From positions 1 to 64,000 of the forward strand of contig JADNRX010000088.1 in NCBI GenBank assembly GCA_015501595.1: a stretch of DNA of 64,000 bases, given 5' to 3'. Each line of letters starts with the position of its first letter. Positions within the stretch are counted from its first letter, which is position 1. A program made the position numbers and the translations under genes. The notes beneath the pieces are model-generated. The model worked only from the letters and a program-made list of their open reading frames with translations, did no database searches and had not been told where the DNA came from. Of the stretch, positions 1 through 11,500 are shown piece after piece. The stretch is from Hymenopellis radicata (taxonomy: Eukaryota; Basidiomycota; Agaricomycetes; Agaricales; Physalacriaceae).

Positions 1-771
1 GAAGGAGGCGACTTGAAAATGCAACAACCGTGAGTCGCCATGCAACCTCCTCTTTTCCTTTGCAAGTTTTATCCTGATAACTCTGAAGGCTTTGCGTGAT
101 GCGCCTTCCAAGTCCTGGGTGCTTATGCCTCGATGCGAAATCGTGAGTCGGTGACATGTTTCGAGAATCTACGCGACTCGGAGACATAGACTAATTCGCC
201 AATACATGCACCCTCCGGAGTAGCGACATTCTGTTGGAACGGAGGAAGAAAGGGCGAGATGCGTTGTGGGTTGCCCACCGACATTTTCCCTGTCGAATCA
301 TCGTCGGGAAGGTAGCGTTCACTGTGGCGTGATCACACTACCGCATACGGACATGAACGCTTGTCTATGACTCTCCTCACACCAAGTAACTTACTCTTCC
401 GGACCACTCCCGTACAAACTCAAGGATTCTGTCATCGGCATAACACAGCTTAACGTTAATTAGTCTGTCATTCTTCATACACGCGCAAAATGAGATTCAT
501 CATCATCATCAAAATCATCTCTCATTCATAATAACTAAGTATACGTAGCAGTCGGTCCCTAACAGCTCCGACTTTCAGTACAGCTATACATCCATCCTAC
601 ATACAATGTCGTACAGAGAAGAAAAATAATGTAAGGTAGCAGGAGCAACGAAATCAGCGAGGGGGGTGTAAAGTCTAAATAATGTAAGTACCTAGCATGA
701 ACATAGATAGATCCAGGGCGTGGCCAATAAACTTAGTATCCAAACACAGAGAAACGTGGGTCCGCAGCGTC
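1..771. other. 3' flank without recognised gene
   Basis: No convincing coding exon, repeat or RNA gene was seen. The sequence is AT-richer than the genes, with a short ATC microsatellite near 495-515. It lies downstream of the aminopeptidase gene on the minus strand and may hold its 3' UTR. Confidence 0.5.
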
Positions 772-3700
772 TTAACCCCAGTCGATAGTAATTCCTCCAG
801 GGCCTGGCGCAGCAATGCCAATCTCCCTATTCGTCTCGCGTTTCAGCCAGTCAAACGCGCGCTTGTCCGTGTTCTGCAGGAACGGCTTCAACTTGCGGAA
901 GCACTCCTTGTTGTGGTTCTACACCAGTGTGTCAGTAAAACTGGGAATGAGGCAAGTTTAACTTACAATTAACCACTGCTTCTCCGTGCTCGTGAGCATA
1001 TCTCGGTTGACCATCTTGAGTTGTATCGGCACGGAGGTCAGCCGCTCAAACGACAACCAAATGGGTCCGTTAAACTCATGCTTGGTCTGTCAAGCTTCCT
1101 AAGTCATCACAGCGTAGCCCAAGAAAAACACGCACCCTCACTCGCCGGACCACCAGCGCAGACTCAATACGAATGCCCCATTTACCAGCCACATCTATCA
1201 TTCCCGTCAGCATCACAAAAAACGAAACGCAGCAACCAAATACGTACAATAGCCCGGCTCATTCGTGAGAGTATAATTCGGTTTCAGCGGAAGATCATGC
1301 GAGAAACTATAAGCCCCTTCATGCACAGTCAAAAACGACCCAAACCCATGCCCAGAGCCATGCTTCAAAAACACAGCCATCAACACCGCATCCGGCTGAA
1401 CGTTATCAACACTCACCCCATAGTTCATCCCTTCCTTCCAAAGCGCATTACGCGCCAAGACGTCCAACGCCTTCCCAGACGTGCCCTCCGGGAACACTGC
1501 CGTATCGATAGCGATCTATGAACGGAGTCAGTGTATGATACATGAAAAAAAGTCCAAACGACAACGCACATGCCCCTGGAGCACCCGAGTATACGCCTCA
1601 CACATCTCAGCATCAGGACGCCCGAGATGAATCGTGCGTGTAGTATCACACGTGCCATCGCGATACTGCCCGCCAGAGTCGCTAATGAAGTCTAATCAAC
1701 ACCTACTTCACGAAGACATGCAAACAAACTCACTTGACGTAGGGCGTAGTCTTGTCGATCATACGCGCCTCAGACTTGCGTGGCGAGTAATGGGGGAGCG
1801 CGCCGTTGGGACCACTGCCCGAGATGGTCGCATAGGCAAGCCCCATGAAGCCGTGTTGTTTCTTCCTGAACTCGAGCAGGCGTTGAGACGCCTCCCATTC
1901 AGAGATATCGTAGCCTTTGTTGAGGATCTTGTCCTCTAGCCACGCCAGGAATTGAACCTAGATGAATGAATGAATACAGGGCGAGCCTCATGAAGCGACG
2001 GCATACAAAGGCAACACCATCTCGAAGGTATGCTCTCCGGAGCCCTTCGAGTTCAACATCGTTCTTCACCGCCATCATATCCAAGACGGGAGATTTCATG
2101 ATGGTCGTCCGATAACTCGATAGAACCAACGCAATAGTGTACGACGCACTCGGCGACATGATAATCTGGAGGATATGAGATGATCAGTAATATTGAGAAC
2201 ACCTCTCAAATGTGAAATTACCTTGCCCTCGCCGCCCCATTCACGCTTGCGGAGGAACTTCCAGATATCACTATAGTCGCGTCTCTCCACGCCAAGGGAA
2301 GCCAAGTACGGCGCGACTTCGTCATTGACCTTTGACCCTTCCAAGAAAGATAGGTCGCGTTAAGCCCGATGAACAAGTACGCGTGGAACAGCGGGTTGAA
2401 CGGGATATCAGAGCCACGCAAATTCAACAGGTACGCTGAAAAGTATAATTAGACTAGAGTCTAGCCTGAGATCTAAAAAAGCAATACGCACCTATCTGAT
2501 CGAGCGCTGTGATAAGAATGCCAATCTGGTAATGCTGGGGCTTGGGCTCGGCGCGTGCATACGACGGCTTGTCCGGCCGCTGCGCCTCCACCCAGGCCTT
2601 GACCTTGGCCAGCTTCGATGACGCCTCCTCGCCTAAGATATGAATGAGATATGAGGTCAATCCGCCACAGGGAAATGACTGACCAGTGTACTCCCTTGGT
2701 TGGAGGAAAACCGGGTCTTTCGACCTAGACGGCTTGTCCTTCCAAACTAGGTCAACGAGATTTTGGATGGGATATACCATCTTGGCCTCCTGATCGTTGA
2801 GCAGGTTGGTGATGTGGACGGCTTTCTCGTAAGGGAGCATGCGCCCGTCGATTCCAATCCTTTTGCCCTTGCAGATTGTCTTGTAGACGGATGAGTAAGG
2901 GACACCAGTCAGCCAAGAGGCTAAGCTTACCATGAGGAATGCAACCCAGTCAGAATGATCATATCCTTGGCCCGCGCGAACGAGCCTCCAGTTGTTGTCC
3001 ATTTGTTCCTGCGCCTGCATAAAGTATCGGGAATCTGTGACGAGATATGCAGATGATTCGGTGACGATTGCTTCCCCAGAAGAGCCCGAGAATCTTTGAG
3101 ACCGTCAGACATGGGTTGTCAGCAGATATAACGGCACCTACCCCGTCATGAACTGTCGGCGTTGATCGCTTGCTGCGACGTACTCCGACATATGTGCGTC
3201 TGCACTAGGAACAATGCTATACGAAATAAAGGTCATCAGCGAGAATCGAGAGAGCGACCACGAGCACGCACTATATGTCCACCCTCTCCTTGACCATGAG
3301 CTTCCTCAGATCTTCCAGCCGTTGAGTTGAGTCGAGCACTTCGTGTATCGAGGCGACATCGTCAGCCTTCCGACGATAGATCGAGTCACTCTGCACGAGC
3401 GTGTCCTGACTGGCGCGATATCCTGTGAGGCCATGTGGCTGCGGACCATAAGGTGCTCGACCACCGCTGCGCGAGCCCTTCGACCGACTCGAGTCGTGTG
3501 TCCGATGGGTCCTGCCGCTATCGTGCGTGCGCTTGCTAGCTTGTGTCGACTGTGAATTCTGACGAGTCGGTGGTTGTGACGTGGCCTGGTAAACAGGAAG
3601 CGTCCGCTGGGAGAGCCCCCGCGTCAAATTTCCTTCCGCGGCAGCAGCTTCAGCCTCCGCCTCCTTCTTCTTGCCCAATCCAAATCCGTAGCCCCACTTT

Positions 3701-4101
3701 GATCCACTCTTTTCCTTGACTGCCTTTTCCTTCTCTTTTTCCTTCTCCTTCTTGGTCGTTCCCGTCATCGTGTTGGAGCGCACGAGCTTGCCCTTCTTGT
3801 CGAACATCAGATTCTTCGGCACGTCCTCGTACTTTTCCGAGTCCGTTCGGAAGGTAAGCGCGGTAAGGTTGCCGAGCGAGGCGTTCGTCATGGTACCAGT
3901 CGACGACGAAAAGCTGGAGCTTCCGCTCCGCTGCGAGTTCATTCTCGTTAATTTTTCGTTTGATCCCGTCCCTGCCGCCAACGGTGCACCAGTACTGAGG
4001 CTCGAGAACGACAGACGTCGTTTCGGTTTCTTTGAGCCAATGAACGGGATACATATTGGTGGTGGCGGAGGAGGCGGAGGGGGAGGCGGGGGAGGTGCCA
4101 T
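772..4101 (-). CDS. Xaa-Pro aminopeptidase (aminopeptidase P, M24B) with long N-terminal extension
   Basis: Cytosolic-type metallo-aminopeptidase that removes an N-terminal residue preceding proline. The minus strand gives the family in order over many short introns: creatinase N-domain (YIVPSADAHMSEYV near 3185-3270, then DSRYFMQAQEQ near 3015), a linker region ending KNDVELEGLRRAYLRDG (about 2040-2090), and a catalytic domain with SDSGGQYRDGTCDTTR (about 1640), HGSGHGFGSFLTVHEG (about 1320-1370), TNEPGYY and GIRIES. These supply the expected metal ligands Asp, Asp, His, Glu and Glu. The C-terminus, PGPGGITIDWG, ends at TAA 772-774. Unusually, about 258 residues precede the first family motif (QRLEDLRKLM): a run of about 13 prolines, Ser/Thr-rich tracts, and Lys/Glu and Ala/Glu repeats. 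I chose ATG 4101, before the polyproline run, but an in-frame ATG further up (4218) or an internal start after the extension is possible. The peptidase call is firm; the start is not. Confidence 0.88.
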
Positions 4102-6082
4102 CGTGGTCCGGAAGCAAGGGGTATCGCGACAAAACACGAGGGCAATGTTAGGGTAGTCTGGATGGCCGACTAACGCCGAGCCTGAAATCACTAGTCGCCT
4201 GTTATAGAAGTAGTTCAATCTCCGATATTCCAGACGGTACGAAGGAGTGGTTCAGTTGAATGGCAGAAGGGCCGTTCCAGGCTGCGAAGAGATGATACAA
4301 GAATAGCGATTGGTCTCGGTTTTGGGAAGACGAGGGGAGATTCTCCGCAGTCAAGCTATGGATCCGAGACGCCACCCAGAGAAGCCTGAACACTCTAGAA
4401 CCTCCCATCGAGATATGAACTGTGGATTCCTATGTATTCGAATGACGAGTGGGGGACTGCGAACTTGCAGTGGGACCGGCGCATTGCATCTGATTCCGGA
4501 GCCTCCTGCTGAGCGTAGCTGTTCATTCTCAGGCAGGTCTTGATCCTCGTCGACCTTCCCATGACCACTGCCAGAACCTCGGGCCACAGCAACTTGCACC
4601 CGGGTAATTCACTTCTGACTTCTTTTGACTTCTTGCAGCAGGGGACAGACACCTAACGAGACGGAATGTAAACTCCCATTTAGTCGTGGCATGAGAACGT
4701 TTACCCTGTAGGTATAATTACGTGCGAAGGACCAAAGTGCCAAGTCTCAGCATAAGGTTTCCCCAGCTCGTAGCACGGGGACATGTCCATCGATGATCGA
4801 TAAAGTAGACGCTCATTGTTCGACAAATATGGTTCGTGTCGTTGCGAGCCAACACCCTTGCAATCAGTGTCGGATGATATAGGAAGCACGCCTGTGAGTG
4901 GCGGCAAGAAATTGAATCCATTAGGGAGTTTCATAGACAATCACGGCACGTACCTAGCACTGCCTCGAGCTCGAGCTTAAACGCCTCCAGATGACACCAG
5001 TGAGAGCACATTTAACAGCTGAACGCAATCTGACAGCCTGGTGCATGCAATAAACGCCGAAAAGACGCAGTACAGAAAAATGATACAACACGCGTTTTGC
5101 GCATGTAGGATACGACCCATCCGCAGGGCCGTGGGTTTAATCCAGAAAAGCCAAGTGAGGCCCAAAGACATGTCTCCCGCAGAAAGCCAAAGGAAAAGCT
5201 CCCTGTCTAGGCGTTGCATGGGCCCAAGAGAAGTTTAACGGTCGAGGATGCTGATTCTCTTTTGCGACCCCGCCTCTCCAAATGCGCTGGGAAACCGAGA
5301 CAACACGACAATAGTCACATCCGATACATGCAGCGAATCTACGGAGGCTGCTTCTCGCTGTTTCGAGTTCTTCTACAGCTTGGGATGAATATTAATCTCA
5401 GTCCTTCTCAAGACTTACCCGATTGGTCACGTCTCAGACGCGTATGAACAGCTAGGAATGACTCCAAGTTGTCGATGAGCGAGTATCGGACTGGTAGTAC
5501 TGAGGTCGCGCAATCTGAAAGCATGATGACGACGTGCGAACATCTTGACGTAGTCAGAGATCCGGGGCTGCGCCAAAGCTGGTACTTGCGACGGAAATTA
5601 CTCGAAGAAGGCGGGAGATCTTGCAATTAGAATGAACGAAGTCCTCCTCGTCTCCACAACTAAAATCAACTTAGCAATATTGACGCGTATATATAGCTAA
5701 GAACGTACCGTATACGCAGCTGCACTTGATACGAGGGTTCACGTAGCCCAACGCGTGAGACGAAGTATCAAATAAACTGAAATGTAAACAGGTGATGTTC
5801 GGTGGTGTGGCGCCTATAAGTGTATGGCGTAAACCAATTGCATTTCATGATAAACGTGGCGCAGAGGCCCACGAAGGGCGTCGGCGTTCAACTTCAAGTA
5901 GAGGTCGGTAGTGCACGTACACGAACGTCATATATAGCAGCCTCGGGCCGGCCCGGGACACCCGAACGCGTGAAATTCGGGCTTTCAGAAGATGTTGGCA
6001 ATTGTTACATGAAAGGTACGGTGGACTACACAGAGATATACTAAGGAAATCTGACCGAACGGTACAGCCTGCAGTAAGTGAA
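4102..6082. other. Intergenic region, no supported gene
   Basis: Short open frames on both strands here show no recognisable domain. The part next to 4101 may be 5' UTR or promoter of the aminopeptidase gene. A stretch of about 28 bp near 5500-5528 recurs, slightly diverged, near 9817-9845. Confidence 0.4.
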
Positions 6083-7720
6083 TCATCCTTTGCGCACTCG
6101 AGTGACTTCCACAGCGTCAACTTTGAATCCTTCCAGCCAACGCTCTTCTGGAAGTATCATTCTTTCCAGAGGGACACAAGGACAATCCTATGATAACGTT
6201 GAGATAAGCGGGAGGCGAAGAACAGAAAGACTTACATGAGCTGCAGAGCGTGACTCGGCGATACGCAGAAGGAAATTCTGAGCTACGTCGTGGTCCTCAA
6301 AGCCGCACTCATGAAGATCAAGAGTTCTTAGAGACGGAAAGAGTACGGCGCCGCTCTCCAATCCACCCACAGCGAGACCTTTGAGAAACTCCAAAGGGAC
6401 TCCTTCGTCCTCCAGCTCAAATTCTTCAACCCCAGACATGGGACGAAGAAATTTGAGCAATGCTTGAGTCGCCGCGATATTATAAGCGGGAAGAGTCCAA
6501 GTCCTTGTCATAGAACAGGCAATGCGGAGACTCGAAATTCGATGGAAGTCAGGATGTGGAACCAGGGCCGTGAAAGACAGGAGATCATGGCTTTCAAAGA
6601 TGAGAGTAAGGTCACGAATGGCTGGAGTCCGCAACAAATGAAGAACTAGTTCGACGTCTTTTGGGCTGTGCTCCTCTTGGATAACCTTAAGACGCTTCAG
6701 TGCAGGAAGAATCATCGAATGGGGCCGAAGATTACGAAAAGCGGGAGTCAGGTTTAGAAATCTCATTGTCAATTCTTCTACACCGATTGACTGCTGAAGA
6801 ATGGGAAGAAGCGCAGAGTTCAATGTAGAGCAATGACAAGAGAGCTTTAACACCTTTTCCCAAGGAAACTGCTTGAACGACTGGATATTAGTAAATGAGC
6901 TGTGGAAATTGACAGCAATGATGTTCTGGACATCCTTAAATGTGTCAACAGTAACATCTGCTGCCCCATACGCGCACCGCTGGCGTCGGATAGAAAGCTC
7001 CTGTAATGCCGGAAATTGACATCCTGAAAAGGACTGCAACGATATGGTGGGAATACAGGAGTCAAGAATGCGCCAGCGCGTCGTGGTTGCTTTTAAGAGA
7101 CGGGTCAAAGGGTGCTCGACAATGCCCTTCATACCGCTTGCAATATTAACGCAAAGGTCCAGCTTGGCGGACCTTTCAAAGAGCAGCGAGCCCATAAAAG
7201 CGCATTGTCGTGAGGAGAATTGCGTGTATCTTGAGAAATCAAGATACATTACAGACCACAGGCGTGGAAGGGAGAGGGTAATATCTCGCCACCTGCGAGA
7301 GACGTGAGATATGTTCCAGGGGTGGTTTAAAGGCGAGAGACTATCAAGCCGTGCGCCATGAAGTTTGTGCCATTCACCGTTATGGTGGTCTACGGTCGGA
7401 GCACAGGAAAGGAATATTTCGAGGAGAATGTCTTGGGGGAGGGATCGCATGGGGTGAAGAATGATCTTCGCGGCAGCATTCTTACGGGATGTCACCGCGA
7501 TAAGTGCAGACAGTGTCTCTTGGGCCTTTATGAGCTGGGACTGTAGGAATTGGATCTCTTCAGACGATTTCTGAATAATTTCACGGAGACCAGCAACGTC
7601 GGATTCGTGAGGTGGAGTGTTCACGGAGAGAAGCTCCAAGTCGAGAGGAGATGGGGTCGTTGAGCACGGGAGTGCATACTCAGAGAGCATGCCACAGGTA
7701 GGACAAAAGGATGGTGACAT
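6083..7720 (-). CDS. F-box-like protein with N-terminal CPTCG motif and coiled coil (intact family member)
   Basis: Likely substrate receptor of an SCF-type ubiquitin ligase, inferred from an F-box-like segment. Start ATG 7718-7720 is chosen because paralogs in this window also begin M-S-x-S/P-x-C-P-T-C-G. Order: CPTCG (about residues 5-10), the conserved block ELLSVNTPP, a heptad-like segment of about 45 residues (a probable coiled coil), then LHPMRSLPQDILLEIF (the F-box-like core), NHPWNISHVSRRWRDI, and a long leucine-rich C-terminal half resembling degenerate LRRs (for example SLRTLDLHECGF). A 48 bp intron (6188-6235) separates a short last exon ending at TGA 6083-6085; the same intron and last exon (PLERMILP) occur in the paralogs at 30.8 and 42.8 kb. 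Total about 529 residues with no frame disruption, unlike its four relatives. The substrate is unknown. Confidence 0.8.
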
Positions 7721-7996
7721 TCTGGCTTTGGAAAAGCGTGCAATAGACGGACAAGCAGCCCAATCGCGTGAATCAGATGTGGAATGCGATGTCAACGACT
7801 TCTGAGATATCATCAGATTTCGCTTCAAGTTGGTGCACGTTATGAAGTGTCAAGGCTTACCTGAAGCCACTACTTCCCGTCTGATTCTAAAATGGCTGAG
7901 GACTGTCAACTACAGTCTGCTAGGCACTCTCGGTTCTCTCAAGGGAGACAATGAACGTGGACGTGTTGGGTAAAGCTATGCCACGTGGGCGATCGA
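7721..7996. other. Upstream region of F-box-like gene
   Basis: No separate gene seen. The frame of the F-box-like gene stays open upstream to an ATG at 7828, so a longer N-terminus (36 more residues) is possible but is not shared by the paralogs. Confidence 0.35.
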
Positions 7997-8065
7997 TTCG
8001 GATCACTTCGAATGGGAACCCGCAACGCCTGCGACTTTCGCGGCATATTTGGTTTTGTTTGTTTC
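7997..8065 (+). repeat. Left arm of a ~65 bp inverted repeat
   Basis: The sequence from TTCGGATC to GTTTC is repeated in reverse complement at 8673-8744. The core, read as AACCCGCAACGCCTGCGAC on this strand, is identical in both arms. With the 8673 arm it could delimit a non-autonomous element of about 750 bp, but no target-site duplication was identified. Confidence 0.6.
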
Positions 8066-8672
8066 AAGGGCTTTTACCGTAAATGGTGCGTATCGATCAC
8101 TTTCCTTGAATTCTGGTGGTCCGCTCAAGTCGCGTCGACGTCTCGCGTCTCTCATAAGTATGCAGTATTCTGAGTAGACAAAACTATAGTATGCCATGTA
8201 AACATCATGTGTCCCGACTTATAGATATTTTCTTCGAGCCCTTTTGATGCTATGGCCGTTGTTAGAATTTTTGTGGTGAGAAAGCGTTGGCTGGAGGTGC
8301 TTGATCCAGCTTTCCCACGAGCTTGCCAGCCATTCTACACACCAATTTGCTTGATTCCGGGGCCTCTAGAGCTCTCAAATGCTGATAAAACCATGTATTA
8401 TGTCTTTCTTTGCCTTCTAGCTGTGCCATAATGTCTGGAGACGACTACATTCTGTTCTTCATGCTCTGCAATCTGGTATCACGGTCCTCCATCAATGATG
8501 TGTGTTGAACATGTATGTGATGAAATTTCATGAAATGGGTCAGACAATTTCATCGTATCTATCCAAAGAAAATATCTACAAACTTACAGCCGGTTCCGTC
8601 GAGTACTTGTTGAGAACGAGGAGGTGTAATGCGGGACCATGTTTCTGAGCCGATCGGTGCGAGAGCATCCAG
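8066..8672. other. Spacer between inverted-repeat arms
   Basis: About 600 bp lies between the two arms. No transposase motif or other recognisable coding sequence was seen. Confidence 0.4.
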
Positions 8673-8744
8673 AAACAACAATGCCAAACATGCCGCGAAA
8701 GTCGCAGGCGTTGCGGGTTCCCACTTCGAATGTGTATTCCGAAG
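8673..8744 (-). repeat. Right arm of the inverted repeat
   Basis: Reverse complement of 7997-8065, with small indels at the outer end and high identity over the central 45 bp. The 297-codon open frame starting at 8629 runs through this arm. I regard that frame as fortuitous: it has no recognisable domain and crosses repeat sequence. Confidence 0.6.
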
Positions 8745-9596
8745 ACTCTACAGAAGCTACACGATGAACACCGAATGCGGTTCTTTTACAATCCTCTTGC
8801 CCGTGGGTCTACGGATTGACCAAAGCCACACCGCCAGCGACTCTCAGAATCACTCCATTCGTATAATCCGGCGATGCCAAACTTTACATCGCAGTGAAGG
8901 AAGGAAGAATGGCATCCCAGCGATTGTCGCTTCAACCGCTGAGTTCTGCACCACGTGTGTGTCCGGTCACACGTTGCAGAGCACCACCGCCGTTGACGTT
9001 TTGAACGCCACCGCGACTCTCGCGCCCAGGACGGTGGTGGGTTTTGGACACTGGCCCTGCCATGGAAACCAGCATCCTTGTACGGACAACGGTCACGAGA
9101 CGCCCCGAAGAGCACCGCGCGGCACTTCAAAAGCACAGGCTAAGCACATACTTGCATATGCCCCGTATACAAACAGTGTAACAGCTACACACCAATACAC
9201 CACTTCTTACACCTCGCCGCCATCCTGGTCCTCACCCCCTGGTGCCACCACCCTTTTCACATTGTATTCAATCCCCTTCCACCAATACGACACCCTCAAG
9301 ACATGTCGTGCGGCCACGTCACCACCCAAGCACCCGAGAGTCTCCGAATGCTGCCCGAGACGACCCGCACGAATGCGACCACCCCACCACAGAGCCCCCA
9401 CAGTAGTCTCTAGCCACACGAGCAGCCGAGGCGCAGAAACAGAAACACCATCCCCGCAGCTGATGTCCAGACCAACAAATCCCTCGCTAGCAACAGACCG
9501 CCCCCGTAACACGTCCACCTAGCTGCACGAGCGACGAGCCGCGGACGCTCCAGTACCCAACCCCCGCTATACGACTGACTAGGTTCTGCTTGCAAG

Positions 9597-9742
9597 CCCT
9601 GGCTACACGAGCAGCCCAGGTCGAAGCACACCGTCCCTCGCTACACGAGCAGCCGAGGTCGGAAGACATAATCCCTCGCTACACAAGCAGCTGAGGTCCA
9701 AACACAATCCCTGGCTACACGAGCAGCTCAGGTCCAAGCACA
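9597..9742 (+). repeat. Minisatellite, ~37 bp unit, about four copies
   Basis: The core CTACACGAGCAGC followed by C/GAGGTC recurs at about 9603, 9640, 9677 and 9714 with substitutions. More degenerate relatives lie near 9410 and 9520. It sits in noncoding sequence downstream of the thioesterase gene. Confidence 0.7.
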
Positions 9743-10063
9743 TGAGACGCGACGAGGTGATGCGAGTACTGGAATTGAAGGCAAGCAGCATTTGATGATG
9801 GTGGTTAGATGTAAGTGAGGTCGCGCCAATCTGAAAGTATGACAAGTTGGGTGTCCATTCCAGTATATCGGAAAAGCTGTCAGAAGAACGAGTGGTCTAG
9901 AAGGTGGACCACAGGGCTTCACGTCTGCAGTTTGTGTGCTTTTGACGTTTATGAACGTGATCGTTCTTCAGTGATAATAATCTCGGAGCTGTTCCGTCAC
10001 TTCAACTTCCGTGTTCGAATCATCAAACTGGTGCGCCACACAAATAATCATCAACCATGTGAT

Positions 10064-10930
10064 TCACAGTTTATTGGCTGTCGGCTGCATCTTGCTAAGC
10101 CATCCCGACGCGACCATTCTCCCCGTGTCTTTGCTCACGATCTACGAAATACAAAATCAGTTGCGAGAACGCGCAGTATTCATGATGACCGACGCACCTC
10201 ACATTTAGCCGACATAATTCGGCCGCCCATAGTTATAGATGTGCTGATAATGCGTAGATGCGTGCCTCTAAGAGAAGATATCTCAGTTTCCTATCTTCCC
10301 ATGATCATAATGGTAAGACGCACATTGATGCGGGAGAATGAAACATTAGGTTCATGCTCTGAGTGACACCGACCCCATTCGTCCCCTGCACGAGTCCCAG
10401 GACCACCAGAGGCGTGCTACAACAGCTGCAATGGCTCGTGATGCCACAGTAAAAACGACCGGGGCAAACAAAACCCACTTGTCAATAAGGTACGCGACAC
10501 ATGCGCCGTGCAGCATGCCGGCTCCGTTCAGCATGTCTACCAAAAACCTGCAATCAGTTTAAGGAAGAGAACACAAGGAGGGAGAACACAAACTCCTATT
10601 CACAAGCACCTCCGCAATCGTCGTCGCCTGCAACCGCCCATGCTGCTCGACACTCCGATCCACACGAATATCGACAAACTTGACCGCGCGTCCCGTCGTG
10701 AACCCAAAGGCGTCTTCGCCGCCCACGCCGTACGCGAGGAAGGTGTTGTTCGTGAGGCGCTTGATGTCGTCGGATACGTTCCCGGCGGTCGTGGACGTGA
10801 GATCGTCGCCATAATCGGGAAGAGAGGCGGGGTCTACCCAAACAGCAGCGGACGATGAGTTGGGTCGAGCTATGGGGTGAATCTCCGCGAAGGGCTGCAA
10901 GGGGGCAGACAGCTCTTTCGGATTAGACAT
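10064..10930 (-). CDS. Hotdog-fold thioesterase superfamily protein (acyl-CoA thioesterase-like)
   Basis: Likely hydrolyses acyl-CoA or a related thioester; the fold assignment is better supported than the substrate. ATG 10928-10930 opens about 110 residues with no hallmark, then the catalytic hotdog signature NGAGMLHGACVAYLID (10480-10545). Next comes LVVLGLVQGTNGVGVTQSMN (about 10360-10420), corresponding to the conserved second strand region, and after two more introns the segments THLRIISTSITMGGRI and VSKDTGRMVASGW, ending at TGA 10064-10066. At least four short introns are needed, and the exact donor of the first is uncertain. The His-Gly helix-start motif and the final beta strands are all present and in frame, so the gene looks functional. 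Single copy here, with no related neighbour. Confidence 0.75.
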
Positions 10931-11500
10931 GGCAAGGAAGTGAAAAGCGGACGGCCAATGGGTAGTTCAATTTAAACCATCCTACCCTGCCCTCCCGCGT
11001 TCGTGTTATGATGGCACTATTTCTAGCAGACTGAGACTGAGATATCTATAGGTTCCCAGGTGTAGAGCATGGTACAGTCGCCGTGTGACGTTTGATCATC
11101 CTGCACCATATCATAAAAGTGGAATGAGCACTGTTCGCAGAGATGTCGACGTCGGATCAGAGACGTTTCTGCATTAGACATCGCCCGTGACAAAGAGCAA
11201 TTGAATTCGTGTCTGCAGACAGCAGATTTCCTAGTGAAATCATGGCTTCCTGTGGTGTCTCGGTTTCTTGTATAATAGTCAACTTGGGTTCATGAAAGAG
11301 ACTCTGCCACAAACAGCTGGAAACGTAACGAAATCGGAGCAGCCGATACCGTCGAGATGTTGACGTGCTGCGTTTGTGGACATTGAGATGGCGGCGCTAG
11401 GGCGGTTGGATTTCCGTCTTATAATGTCGTTTTCCTCTCCTGTTCAATCGGATTGCAACCGCAAGTGATGCTCACTACGTCGTATGTATTACCACATTGA
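10931..11500. other. Intergenic region, no supported gene
   Basis: Lies between the 5' end of the minus-strand thioesterase and the 3' end of the minus-strand membrane protein. No recognisable exon, repeat or RNA gene was seen. Confidence 0.4.

Noticed and set aside
1021..1521. A 166-codon plus-strand frame opposite the aminopeptidase
   Set aside because: Antisense to clear catalytic-domain exons; no independent support.
5041..5238. A segment resembling a tRNA T-arm (GTGGGTTTAATCC)
   Set aside because: No acceptor or anticodon arms can be folded around it.
8629..9522. A 297-codon plus-strand open frame
   Set aside because: It runs through an inverted-repeat arm, has no recognisable domain or likely codon pattern, and overlaps a long minus-strand frame. 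Probably fortuitous.
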